The notes: generated by a model from the letters alone, not told the origin. A stretch of 64,000 nucleotides of DNA from Acanthosepion esculentum (GCA_964036315.1 OZ038511.1:1665126-1729125), one strand, 5' to 3'; positions 21,853 through 33,069 are shown, counted from the stretch's first letter. Numbers and translations: made by a program.

Positions 21853-22560
21853 TTTCAGGCCATATGTCCCCGCTGCTTACACTGATAGCACGAGATCGGT
21901 ATTCTCTTTCCTTAATGTTTCACGTCGCGAGAGACAGTCGCGTGCCAAGTGATTGAGCTTGCCACAAACATAGCATTTTGTCGGTGCATCAACTTCCTTC
22001 GCCTAACAACGTGATGATCGTGCAGCTACTGCTGGTTGCTCAATATCTGCAGGACTTTTCTTCAGTATGGCATGTGCTCGAGCTATCACTTGTGAAATGT
22101 CCATATGCACTAACTGGGAAGAGGCGCAGAGAAATTCCTCGGCATGCTCCGGCAACCCGGTGATAAACGCACACATCAGACTTCTATCCGTCATTCCACC
22201 AACCAGAACTAGAAGTTTACGCAATTCGGCCAAAAAGACATCGACAGTCTCACCCGGGCGCAAGCGGCGTGCTACAAATTGCTTTCAAGCTGTAATGGAG
22301 TCCAGAGCAAATGCTGTATACAAAGCATTTTTGATGCAAGTAAAGTCTTTCTTCTTTTCTTCGCTCAGCTGCAGGTACACTGCATATGAACCACCCGATA
22401 GACGCATAGGAACCACACATTCAATACGCTTTACGCCGCTCAGCTGGCATATCAGTTCTGCCTTCTCTATCCACTCGATAACTGACTGTCTAGAATAACT
22501 TCCATCAAATAGCAGTATCACTTTAGGATCAAAAGCCATAATTGCCAAAATAGCTTGTAG
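21853..22560 (-). pseudogene. Gag of gypsy element D
   Basis: Two open pieces share a frame and are divided by one TGA: 22285-22548 (ILLFDGSYSRQSVIEWIEKA) and 22003-22263 (RPGETVDVFLAELRKLLVLV, then CAFITGLPEHAEEF). After a TAG comes a zinc knuckle CYVCGKLNHLARDC (CX2CX4HX4C, ~21960). After a frame change comes a second, CYQCKQRGHMA-stop-NC (~21880). The element begins at ~22560 inside Tc1 transposase sequence. No LTR is seen on either side. Confidence 0.8.
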
Positions 22561-22565
22561 CCGTC

Positions 22566-23060
22566 ACGTCGCTTTGAAATGAGAGGCTTCGAAGCTGGAA
22601 TACGAGTATGTAATCCTGCATTTTTTAACCATTTATATAATCTTATTATCTGTCTCTTCATTAAATTTACGGGCAATTGATGTAGCAGTTTCAAAACGTT
22701 TTTTTATAGATATTCTAACAATTCTTCGATCTTCTCTTTGCGATGTTTTTGGAGGTCTGCTGGTTTTTGGTTTTGCATCTAACGTTTTATTGGTTTTATA
22801 CCTGCTAATTAGACGATGAATGACCTATGAAAATATCAGAAATTTCTGAAACTGACTTTTTTTCTTGATAGCGGTAATGAGTTTTTTCTTTAAAAGGGAG
22901 CGTTTTGCGTGTAGAATTTGCCATATTGCTTAAAAATAAAGTCCTAATGATAAATGAACTTTTACTTATTGTTGAAAAGCTCTATCGAGTTTTTTAACAA
23001 TGTAAATTAAAAGTTTATGCAAATTATTAACATCTTTCCTTAACTTTTGTCCAGTAGCTT
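22566..23060 (-). pseudogene. N-terminal part of a Tc1-like transposase with one TIR
   Basis: On the minus strand from ~22935 there is MANSTRKT, a helix-turn-helix region with frame breaks, then RPPKTSQREDRRIVRIS and ETATSIARKFNEETD, and near 22600 AGLHTRIPASKPLISKR. These are the two DNA-binding helices and linker of Tc1 transposases. The outer end, CTACTGGACAAAAGT (minus, ~23060), looks like the Tc1 TIR. The catalytic half is absent because gypsy element D's Gag starts right there. Confidence 0.65.
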
Positions 23061-23259
23061 ATTTCCTTTGTTTCATTTAATCTTTATTTAAAAAAAAACT
23101 ATTATGTAAATTTTTGTAACTTTGTATAATATTTATGCATTACACTCTAATCCTGATTCAGTAAAAATTTCATTGCTAATCATGCATTACTTTTTAAGTA
23201 ATACATATATTTACGTATTTGTTGTTTCCGTTCCTTATATTATGGCCACTACGGTATAA

Positions 23260-23261
<2 letters not shown>

Positions 23262-23309
<48 letters not shown>

Positions 23310-23790
23310 CTATAAATTTATATATATATATATATAATACTATATATATTTAATTATATCTTATACTATATATATAAAACTATATATATTTATATATATA
23401 TATATAATGCTATATATATATAATACTATATATATGACACTATATATATATATATATATATATAATACTTTATATATAATATATATATATATATAATACT
23501 ATATAAATATATATATGGAGTATATATATGTATATATATAATACTATATATATATAATATATATATGTGATATATATATGTATATATATATGTATATACA
23601 TAATACTATATATATATAATATATATATGTGATATATATATGTATATATATAATACTATATATATGTGATATATATATGTATATATATAATACTATATAT
23701 ATATAATACTATGTATATATATGTATATACAATATATACAATACTATATATATAATACTATATATATAAAATACTATATATATATATATA
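23262..23790. repeat. AT satellite, TAATACTATATATA-type units
   Basis: About 530 bp of (TA)n broken by recurring AATACTATATATA units of variable spacing. It directly precedes the left terminus of the large PLE. Confidence 0.95.
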
Positions 23791-23873
23791 TAATACTATG
23801 CAGAAATATAGTCTTAAAGTGTGCTATATTTATGGGGTAAAGTGCTCAATATCAGAGATAGAGCGTGTGTAAA

Positions 23874-24614
23874 TATAAAAGTGGACATGGAAGTCAGCAC
23901 TTAGAGGCGACAGTCTGTTTCATGCTAGTGCAATCGTCAGGCGACTAGTGCTGTTATTTTTCTCGGCTATTTATATAAGGGTCAGTGGTGCATTATGGGT
24001 AGTCTATTTTGGCGGTTACTTTTACCGGAAGTGGCTTATTTGTTTATTTATTTATGTCAAATTGTTTTGCTTGTTTTTTGTTTGTTTTTTTATTTTTATT
24101 TTTATTTTTTATCTTATATATTTATTTATTTATTCTTTTATTTTGATCGGTGTTTTTGGTTAACGTAGTAAAAATTTGTTTATATAGCTTATTGTTGGTA
24201 GTCTATAATGGCCGTCATTACCGGAAATCGCTTGTTCGCTTATTTATTTGGGTCAAATTGTTTTGCTTGTTTTTATTTATTTTCATTTTTATTTTTTATC
24301 TTATATATTTGTTTATTTGTCATTGATTAAATCTGTTTGTTGAATTTGTGGTTTTTTCTGACTATTATTTAGGTGGGAACAGTTTTTAATTTATCTATTT
24401 AGGTTGGTTATCTTTATTTGTTTTTGTTTTTGTTTTGTTTTTTAACCGGCTAGTTTATCGTAATCGGTTGTTAGTTTATTTATATATTTGGATGTATTTA
24501 GATCGATTTATTATACTTGTTGTTATTTATTTGTTACACTATATCTTTTTGGCTTTCGGTTTTTAAGTAACGTAGTATATTATCTTTTATTAATGTTTTT
24601 TTTTTTTTGTTTGT
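23874..24614 (-). repeat. left inverted arm (pseudo-LTR) of the PLE
   Basis: About 741 bp, the reverse complement of 25581-26323. A 71-residue frame in it (23948-24163, plus) is translated identically from the other arm (26032-26247, minus), so there is no protein-level difference over 216 bp. The arm itself contains a partial internal repeat of ~200 bp (GGTAGTCTAT...CCGGAA and CAAATTGTTTTGCTTG occur at about 23998 and 24199). The open frame is not a real gene; its composition is a by-product of T-rich sequence. Confidence 0.9.
23895..23953 (-). ncRNA. hammerhead ribozyme motif, left PLE arm
   Basis: Minus strand, 5' to 3': CAGCACT, AGTCGC, CTGACGA, TTGC-ACTA-GCAT, GAAAC, AGACTGTC, GCCTCTA, AGTGCTG. 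CUGACGA fits CUGANGA; UGC/GCA form stem II; GAAA follows; CAG/CUG form a very short stem III; the predicted cut is after GUC; CAGCACU pairs fully with AGUGCUG as distal stem I. Identical to the copy at 26242-26300. Confidence 0.75.
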
Positions 24615-24627
24615 TTTCTTTCCGACA

Positions 24628-25412
24628 ATTCTTCCGATGAATCTATATTTAACAAGGCCAAGAAAGACTACGAAACACCCCTAAAAGATAGCGGATTCCC
24701 AGCAACACTCACATACTCACCACAGAACACAAAAAAGACCAACAGAAAAAGAAATATCATATGGTTCAACCCACCGTACAGCAAAAACGTAAAAACAAAC
24801 ATAGGAAAAATATTCTTCAAGCTTTTACACAAACACTTCCCGGAATCAAGCACCCTACACAAAATATTCAACAAAAACACAGTAAAAATCAGCTACAGTT
24901 GCACCGAGAACATGGCACAAATAATAAAAAAGCACAACAGAAAAATTATTAACAAACCACACGAACAAATTAAACCCACGTGCAACTGCAGAATAAAAAA
25001 CGAATGTCCCTTAAACGGTAATTGTTTACAAAACAACGTAATCTACCAAGCCACGACAAAATCAGCAGATAATGAAGAAAAAGTATATATAGGAGTAACC
25101 GAAGGACCATGGAAACAAAGAAATTATGTACACAAAATGTCTTTCACAAATAGTAAATATGCGAACAGCACAATGCTTTCTAAGTATATCTGGGAAATAA
25201 AAAACAAAACACACACCACACCAAAAATATCTTGGAAAATAAGGAAAAAATCATCAGCCTACAACAACCTATCAAAAACCTGCAAACTTTGCTTGGAGGA
25301 AAAAATAGCTATCATTACCTTCCCAGATGAAAATAAATTATTAAATAAAAGATCCGAGCTAATCTCAAAATGTAGACATGAAAACAAATTTTTACTACGT
25401 AACTTAAAATAG
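24628..25412 (+). pseudogene. 5'-truncated PLE ORF: RT C-terminal linker and GIY-YIG endonuclease
   Basis: An open frame without stops from about 24628 (SDESIFNKAKKDYETPLKDS) to the stop at 25410. The usual PLE connector RNIIWFNPPYSKNVKTNIGK is followed by FPESSTLHKIFNKNTVKISY. A Cys cluster CNCRIKNECPLNGNC precedes the endonuclease: VIYQA (GIY position), VYIGVTEG (YIG), the catalytic Arg region PWKQRNYVHKMSF, KYIWEIKN (Glu), CKLCLEEK, LLNKRSELISKCRHENKFLL. All conserved endonuclease blocks are present. The polymerase domain that should precede it is absent; the left arm begins there. Such an enzyme nicks target DNA for reverse transcription. Confidence 0.88.
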
Positions 25413-25580
25413 AAAAATAAATAAATATATAAACAAACAACAATAAAATAAGCAAAATAAATTACTCCAAACAAATCATAAAACCACACCTGTTAGAATA
25501 TACGAAACAAAATCAAAACAAAAGAACGGACGAAAGTTATAACTGTTATACAAATAAAAATAATAATAAAAAAAAAAAAA

Positions 25581-26323
25581 AAACAAACAAAAAAAAAACA
25601 TTAATAAAAGATAATATACTACGTTACTTAAAAACCGAAAGCCAAAAAGATATAGTGTAACAAATAAATAACAACAAGTATAATAAATCGATCTAAATAC
25701 ATCCAAATATATAAATAAACTAACAACCGATTACGATAAACTAGCCGGTTAAAAAACAAAACAAAAACAAAAACAAATAAAGATAACCAACCTAAATAGA
25801 TAAAATTAAAAACTGTTCCCACCTAAATAATAGTCAGAAAAAACCACAAATTCAACAAACAGATTTAATCAATGACAAATAAACAAATATATAAGATAAA
25901 AAATAAAAATGAAAATAAATAAAAACAAGCAAAACAATTTGACCCAAATAAATAAGCGAACAAGCGATTTCCGGTAATGACGGCCATTATAGACTACCAA
26001 CAATAAGCTATATAAACAAATTTTTACTACGTTAACCAAAAACACCGATCAAAATAAAAGAATAAATAAATAAATATATAAGATAAAAAATAAAAATAAA
26101 AATAAAAAAACAAACAAAAAACAAGCAAAACAATTTGACATAAATAAATAAACAAATAAGCCACTTCCGGTAAAAGTAACCGCCAAAATAGACTACCCAT
26201 AATGCACCACTGACCCTTATATAAATAGCCGAGAAAAATAACAGCACTAGTCGCCTGACGATTGCACTAGCATGAAACAGACTGTCGCCTCTAAGTGCTG
26301 ACTTCCATGTCCACTTTTATATT
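25581..26323 (+). repeat. right inverted arm (pseudo-LTR) of the PLE
   Basis: Starts just 3' of an A-rich region after the ORF and ends where AT satellite begins. It mirrors 23874-24614, including its internal ~200-bp partial duplication and the hammerhead motif near its outer end. An extremely recent origin or gene conversion would explain the similarity of the arms. Confidence 0.9.
26242..26300 (+). ncRNA. hammerhead ribozyme motif, right PLE arm
   Basis: Core CTGACGA at 26255-26261, stem II TGC/GCA around 26263-26272, GAAAC at 26274-26278, short stem III CAG/CTG, cleavage predicted after C26286. Stem I is formed by CAGCACT (26242-26248) with AGTGCTG (26294-26300), plus two GC pairs next to the core. 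It lies downstream of the endonuclease ORF on the same strand, where it would cut the element's transcript near its 3' terminus. Confidence 0.78.
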
Positions 26324-26480
26324 TATATATAATACTATATATATATATAACACAATATATATACATATATAATACTATATATTTACATATATATACTCAT
26401 ATATACTTATACATATATACATATATATTCCCATATATATACATATATAATCCCATACACATATACATATATAATCCCAT

Positions 26481-26536
<56 letters not shown>

Positions 26537-26719
26537 TTATATATTTATACATATATGCTTATATATTTATACATACATATATGCTTATATATTTATACAT
26601 ACATATATGCTTATATATTTATACGTATATATATATACTTACATATTTATGCATATATATATATACTTACATATTTATGCATATATATATATACTTACAT
26701 ATTTATGCATATATATACT

Positions 26720-26753
<34 letters not shown>

Positions 26754-26815
26754 TATATATATATAATTGTATATATATATACTTCTATACTATATATATA
26801 TATATTTATAAATAT
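26324..26815. repeat. AT satellite with 26-28 bp minisatellite units
   Basis: (TA)n with embedded higher-order units: GCTTATATATTTATACATAC-type units of ~26 bp, about four copies around 26535-26630, and CTTACATATTTATGCATATA-type units of ~28 bp, three copies around 26637-26715. This directly continues from the PLE's right terminus. Open frames here encode only Tyr/Ile-rich nonsense. Confidence 0.92.
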
Positions 26816-27071
26816 AAATGACAATTGGAAAACACTATTAATTGCGTATGTGTTTCGTCCAATGTGGACTTTCTCAAAGCGAAAAACTAAATGAATTTAT
26901 TTAAACAAGGAAATTAATAAACTGGAATGTAGGAAACCCTATTTTCATATTGTTAACTGAAAATAACGTCAGTGTGGAGAATATTATCTGTGTTGGCGGA
27001 TTTAACCATTTTCTTTTGATTTTACGATATTGTTGTGTACGTTTGTTTGTGAGAGCAGTAATTTTGTTTAG

Positions 27072-27088
27072 AAAGGTGAAATAGGGAA

Positions 27089-27135
<47 letters not shown>

Positions 27136-27375
27136 TATATATATACTTGCCTTGATCTATCCACTTCCCTTCTCCACATCCTTTCACCTTTCATTCCTAT
27201 CTGCTCTCGCTCCAAATCTTCTATAACCCCCTTGCCTTGATCGACCCACATGTCTTTCTCGTTCTCCACATCCTTTACCACTCCTATCTGCTCCTCCTCC
27301 AATCCTTCTATAACCCCTTGCGTGACAGTGGCCTCCAGCCTTGCTTGGGGTGATACGCTTAAAAAAAAAAAACAT
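27072..27375 (-). repeat. AT microsatellite, two 85-bp tandem units and a LINE-like 3' tail
   Basis: (TA)n at 27085-27145, then two tandem units starting CTTGCCTTGAT at 27146 and 27231 (unit 2 ends CTATAACCCC at 27317). Next comes ACAGTGGCCTCCAGCCTTGC then TTGGGGTGATA and an A run at 27361. The tail resembles the sequence at 39430-39470 (plus) and 53620-53670 (minus), in each case at the end of a CR1/Jockey-type LINE. The tandem units are C-rich on the plus strand and unlike their surroundings. Confidence 0.65.
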
Positions 27376-28039
27376 ATATGTAAGCAAATATGTGGATGTA
27401 GATTTGACGGTATGATGAAAAAAATATACATATATATATATATGTATATATATATTATAATTATTTTTAAAAAAATATGTTTCCCTTGCTACATAAGATT
27501 TCTCATGTTTCAAAAACGAGAGCCGAAATCCTCAATATAATTAAAAAAATTAATTTGAATTAAGGTATCAGTCTCTGTTTCATCCTCAAGTTAAAATTTA
27601 GGAATAACCAATCTTAAAATTTATGCATCTTTATAAGCATGTTCATTTGCAATATTAATTACTATGGAAACGGCTGGTGCGACCATTTTGATAATTGCTC
27701 TTAACTATTATTTTTTATCTACATCTCAGTCACCTTTTGAAAGAGGTCAAGCCTAGGTATGGTGGGGTATCCATTTCAAAGTGAACGTTGCCATTCATGT
27801 ATGCATATCGTCTGGTCAGTCACAGTGAAAGATAGCTTTTGGCACCATGATACGTCGTAAAGTGTCTAGAGAATTTTGTTTTATTTTATCTATTTTTTTT
27901 TTCTTTTCTTAATACCAAATAGCTGTTTCATATATAACTGCTTGGCACTGAACTACAATTTGTTTTTTTATGACTTCATAAAGGGTTTTTGAAGTTTATG
28001 ACTGAGTTAAGCTTTTAAGCCTTTTATTAGACAATGAAA

Positions 28040-28310
28040 TTTAATTTGTTTTTTTTGTTTTTTCTATTAAGCTAATTATTTAATGCAAAAATTTTTTGAT
28101 GTCCGCAAAAAACCGTTAACTCATGTCTATGGCTTAATAAATGTTCATTTTTTAGAAACTTAATAATGTGTAGTTTTTCATGTAGGCATAAAGGGCATGG
28201 GTCATCCCAGGTTTTACAAGTTCTTGTTCTATTTATTATTTTCCATTTTACTTTTGGCATTTTATTCATTTCTTTTAAATGCCAAATGCCTAATGTCATT
28301 AGATATATAA
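28040..28310 (-). pseudogene. Penelope-like endonuclease C-terminal fragment
   Basis: A 75-residue minus-strand frame reads GIWHLKEMNKMPKVKWKIIN, then CPLCLHEKLHIIKF and HLLSHRHELTVFCGHQKIFA. These are the last blocks of the PLE endonuclease (W-x-LK, C-x-LCL-EK, N-R-E/H-L-x-x-KCRH), here with CRH changed to CGH. The Cys cluster and YIG are absent. T-rich sequence follows on the 3' side. Confidence 0.75.
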
Positions 28311-28339
28311 CAAATTTTAAAGCTACTTTTTTCTAGTGG

Positions 28340-30330
28340 CTTATGACCAATGCATGCATCACCCTAATATTCTTAATCTGATTAAGAAGCTCACTTAAAA
28401 TAAATCTGATGTTTGGCTAAATTTGAGGGAATGATTTAAGCTGAGAACTTTTCAGATATATGTTCACAGCAAAGTAAGTGTAATTCATGTATATTTGCTT
28501 AAGAAAACTAGTGTAAATTTAAAGACTCCAGTATATTCACACCTTATAAGAAATTATATATATATTTCTGTTGTAATGTTATGGTAGTAATATCTAATAA
28601 AAATACAACATTTTTCATTTATAAAATAACTGTTCATTCACATTGAATCAAGGTTATATGCTTTTGGATCATTCTTCTTCTTACAAGAGTCTGATGGATT
28701 CTCTCTCTCCCATCATAGGTTAAGTTTTTATATAACTTTTTGTTAAATGGGTGTTTTGCATGAGTATATCCAAAGTTCAACTGGGTTCACGGCCTTTTTT
28801 CTGTTGGTGCATCCACTTTGTTTGAGGCTCCATTCTTCATTTGGTGGTTTTGAAGCTACCTTCTACATCAACATTTGGGGCACTCTTAATATCACCTCAG
28901 AAAATAAAAAAAACTTAAGTTCTTATTTTACTATCTCTTCACATGTACACAGTACATATTGAGGTCACCACAGATCAACTCTTCTTAAATCAAGGTTTCT
29001 GATGGACATTAATTCAATTCAAACCTTGTGGCAGTATTCATATACTACAGTGTGTGAAATATTTTGTATGAAAAGACTGACACATACATATATATATGTA
29101 TATTAACTATTCAACTATTTCAAAATAAAAAATGATTGTTGATTTTTATATGCAAGGATAACTCCTTGGTTCATAATACACACTTTCAAATATAACATAA
29201 TCTTGCCCAGAGAAGCACTAAAATACAGTGTTTCTCTTTTTGACTATTTTGTAATTTGATGATATCCAACAGAAAAATAAAAGAATTGAGATTGATAATT
29301 AATCTTATACTCAAGGAAATGTCTTTATTTCTTAATAATAATAATATGTTCTTCCTAGCAAAGCTTTAAAAGTTTTCTTATCTCAATTTAGTCAAATGAA
29401 TTACCTTTAACTAATTTGTTTTTACAATGTCCTTATTTTGCATTCTTTCTCTTCTAAAATTTCTCATCCTTTAAGGTAGCTTAACTGCTATTTTAGGAGC
29501 AAAGCGAAATTCATTTTGATTTTCTAAAAGAACACTTGGTGTTAAAGTTTCAAGTTGAAGAACTGATTCAGGAAATTGTGTTGTAAATCTTATTTTAGAT
29601 TTACCATTTTTTATCAACTAATTCTTGTCAATTAAATTCTTGCTTTTGTATAGTAACTGAAGTTAAACATTCATTAAAGTCTCTAAATGCAAAACAATGG
29701 ATAGAATGCTAAAATAAATGGGTAAGTATATCATGTTTCTTTTTTCCTTTTTAGAAAATCGTTCAATGTTGCTGAGAAAGGTTTTTATAATGCAGGACTT
29801 AGAGGGAATTAAAAAGTCAATCATTAAAACTTTAAATAAAAAAGAAATAATGCTATCTATTTAACTGTTATTCTTTTTTATGTTTTCCTTATCATTTCCT
29901 GTAATCTTTTAAAACACAAATTATTTTTTGAAAAAGTTACTCATATAATTCAAAATCTTTAATCAGCCAAAATCTTCAATCTCTTGTTAAATAAGTGGAC
30001 AGACAATTCATCATGAAAAAGATTTGACTGAATGAACAAATTTTAAATTAGATTTGAAGTTACAATTATATTCTACTTTTATCATTACTCACCAATATTT
30101 ACATTTTGATGATATTTATCATTTGAAATTCTAGTTATTACTTATTTCCCTGAACCCATTATTCTACTTAATTCTACTTATTACTTATCTTTGCATCAAT
30201 ATAATCCTCTAAATAGGCAGATGAAGTCATTCCTTATCTTTTGAATATGATGAGAACAAGCAGCAAAATAGTAAATCACATGCAACTTACATTTGTTAAT
30301 ATTATCTATATTTTTAAAATTTCATTTATC
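28340..30330. other. non-coding, AT-rich
   Basis: No gene, exon or repeat family is supported. Short open frames are not conserved-looking. It may belong to intron or intergenic sequence upstream of the M13 peptidase exons. Confidence 0.5.
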
Positions 30331-30339
30331 AATTAACAT

Positions 30340-31381
30340 GTACAAAGCATTAACATGGCAAAAGTCATAGAATTGATGCCAAATATTGTGTAAGCCCTCC
30401 TCTAGTCAGGCAAAATGCAACAACTCAATGTGATATTGTTTCCACAAGTGGTTGAAAGACTTCTAGAGAGATACATGCTGTCCAATCCTCTTTGATATTT
30501 TTAGGTGCAGACATCTCTTGTCCATGCCCCATAAATGCTCAATTAGACACATGTGAGATGTACATGTTGGCCATGCTATTTGTCAGTAGTTTCAAGAATG
30601 CTCCTAAAATTAGTTTTGGGCAGTTTGAGCTCAATAAGAGTGCATTAGCCTGCTGGAATAACTAATCATTGATTGAGTACATGAAGTCCATAAATGGGTG
30701 CAGATGTTCAGGAAGCAATGCAATATAACAGTCACCAGTCAATTACATGTTTAAGTAGGCCAGCAAATTCAATGAATGCCATGTGAACACAACACAACAA
30801 TCAAACTTTATCATTAGCACAAAAATTAGAACTGGGCAGATTGAATGACATCATATATTGCTAGTTCTCCAGTGTCCAATAAGTGCCATCAGAAGCCAAG
30901 GTGAGGTACCTGTTGTCTTAGGGCACACATTACAACCTGGTGGGTCTTCTTTTCTCATATCCCATGAAAGCTAAAGAGCACTGAACTGGCTTGGTGTATA
31001 TGCTTCTGATACGTCTTGCATTGAATGTATATATGATCTGAGATAGTTGCTTATCTGTTACCACAGACAACTGTACCTAGATATTTTTGGTCGGCCACTG
31101 TGCTGTCTATTGTGGGTGGTAATACCTTCCATCTGGTATTCCCAGAACACACATGTCTCCATAGATTGAGGGATGTCAAATGTCCATAAAATTTCAGGAA
31201 TGGAATATTATATCTGTGTGATGCCCCCTATCATGATCTGTTCATATTTCAATTGCTAGTGATCACACTGACCAAATATCAGAGCACTAATACAGGTCTA
31301 GGCATTTCCATAATATCAAGCTATAGTAATGCTTCCTATCATTATATACTGTTATTCCATGAATTTTGGCACATCAGTGTA
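30340..31381 (-). pseudogene. Tc1-like transposon relic with degenerate TIRs
   Basis: Minus-strand pieces read FQQANALLLSSNCPK (FQQDNA-x-PH-x-A in live elements), AFMGHGQEMSAPKNIK (LWD-x-LGR-V-like) and CISLEVFQPLVETISH, then VVAFCLTRGGLT. That is the catalytic and C-terminal half of a Tc1/IS630 transposase with many stops. The ends match partially as inverted repeats: GGCAAAAGTCATAGAAT on the left and, inverted, GCCAAAATTCATGGAAT on the right. Length ~1.04 kb. Confidence 0.65.
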
Positions 31382-31389
31382 TATTTAAA

Positions 31390-33060
31390 GGAACATTACT
31401 TATCCATGATAGCAATTTAATTAATTCGATATTGAGAAAGTGTATCTTAGGAAATGTTGTTGGAAGAATTAAAAGGTGTTGTATGTTTAAGTAATTTTAA
31501 GTACTTGTGTATGTTTATAAGCATATTGCAAAAAACATAAAATGATTATTTCAAAGTTTTTATTGGTAGGCTTAGTTGATCTATTTATCAAAGTTTAAAT
31601 ATTTTCTTGTTCCATATAAATTTATATCAATGACGAAAAGAGTTTCTTCCTTATTTATCAGAAACTTGGTTACATTGATAAGTGTATGAACATTTTCAGA
31701 ATTGAACAAAATAGAAATGTTAAAGAATTTCAGAGATGCCTCCTTTTGTATTTGTAAACAAAAGTATTTTGATAAAAGGTTAAACTTTATTTATTATTAT
31801 ATTATTTATTGCACTACTAAAGTAACAGATTCAAATCTCTCTTGATTTATCTAGAAAATATCTCTTCTTTAATTAGCAATTGTTCTTAAACTATAGAATA
31901 ATCCCATAAGCTAATTTAATTCAGATGGTATATGACATCTGCATCATGCCAGCTTCTTTGATTTTCTTTGCTTTCTTAAAGAAATATAAATAGATGAGTG
32001 TGCTTTTTTATGAGGTATGACAAACTGATCCAAAGTTAAATATTCATAACTACAGCAAAGTAGCTAATAATAATATAAATTAAAATACATTCATTCTGAT
32101 TTTGCTTGTAATGAATTAATACTTTTGTTTGGAATTTTGAAATGATGAATTTTCAATATACTTTATCTTATTTGATTTATTCAAACTGCTGTTCCCATCT
32201 TAATTACTATAGATTTTATTATAGATATGAGATTTCTGGCCATCATTAGGTGTACATTAATTTGGCTGCTATGGGATATCTTATTGGTGTTATCTTTGCT
32301 CTCATCTGGAGGTTTATATAATAATTATTCTCAATTATAATAAAAAGAACAATTATAACTAATTATTTACATTATAAAATGTTTTAATCCATGTTTTTAC
32401 AGTTTTAAAATAGAACATATATTTTATAAAAAGGTGTATTATTTACTTTTAAATATTGCCAACCATTGCTGATATTGTCTTAAAATCTATCATAAGCTTT
32501 TTCAAGAAGTTAACAAAAAATAATATTCCTTCGTAATGATGCTTTTATTTCCTGTAGTATTCTGGCTATAATAGCTATGAGTGTAAATCAAAATTCTTAT
32601 CAGAAATGTTCACTTTAATATTCAATTTATGTGACCTATGGAGAGGTATCAGGTTAAGGTTGTAGAAAGGGATGAGATTATGCTGGAAAATAATTGCTTC
32701 TTTCATCAAGTGGCTATATTTTCAAACCCAAGTAGATTTCTTGATAACCATAACTTATGAAATTCAATTTAATATGCATAGTGAAATGTTAATCACAAAA
32801 TAAGTGTAAATTAGATCCAAATAGGTGTACACTTCACACAGAAATAAAAATGTCAAAAACATTTATGAAGAATTTGTTTAAAAGCAGATTAACATTTTAT
32901 AAAATATTTCTGTTTTCATATTTTTTGTATGGTTGTAAATTATAATTTTTATTTTTCCTTATACAAATTTTTTTTTATAAAAACATGAAAAAGATCATGT
33001 TCAGTAATTGTAAAAACTGTACAAAAGTAAGTTTTTATTGATAGAACATTTTTAGGAAAA
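31390..33060. other. non-coding, AT-rich
   Basis: I see no coding block or recognisable repeat. Upstream exons of the M13 gene were looked for here by their Cys-Asp-Asp-Phe-Tyr-type motif and not found. Confidence 0.5.
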
Positions 33061-33069
33061 AGTTAATAC

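Larger units (their letters stand above)
23806..26323 (+). mobile_element. Penelope-like element with long inverted terminal arms
   Basis: Structure, left to right: PLE terminus (23806-23940), left arm (to 24614), a single-copy centre with a 5'-truncated PLE ORF on the plus strand (24628-25412), right arm (25581-26323). The arms are inverted copies of each other and almost identical. Both are flanked outside by AT satellites. Penelope-type elements are known to have pseudo-LTRs that may be direct or inverted, to be 5' truncated, and to carry hammerhead ribozymes; all three are visible here. The RT domain is missing. Confidence 0.85.

Noticed and set aside
19284..22498. Plus-strand open frames opposite gypsy element D
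   Set aside because: Antisense shadows of well-supported minus-strand Gag/Pol sequence.
23948..24163. 71-residue frame repeated at 26032-26247
   Set aside because: T-rich Phe/Ile/Leu translation of the PLE arm; identical only because the arms are inverted copies.
23262..26815. CRISPR-like or regulatory array from the regular AT repeats
   Set aside because: No conserved repeat/unique spacer pattern; simple AT satellite in a eukaryotic genome.
26533..26894. Overlapping Tyr/Ile-rich open frames
   Set aside because: They are translations of the AT satellite in several frames; no gene.
28747..28962. 71-residue frame, possible exon
   Set aside because: No splice-site framing, domain or codon bias; chance frame.
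30340..31381. Possible host gene on the minus strand
   Set aside because: Motif order and inverted ends are those of a Tc1/IS630 transposon with many stops.
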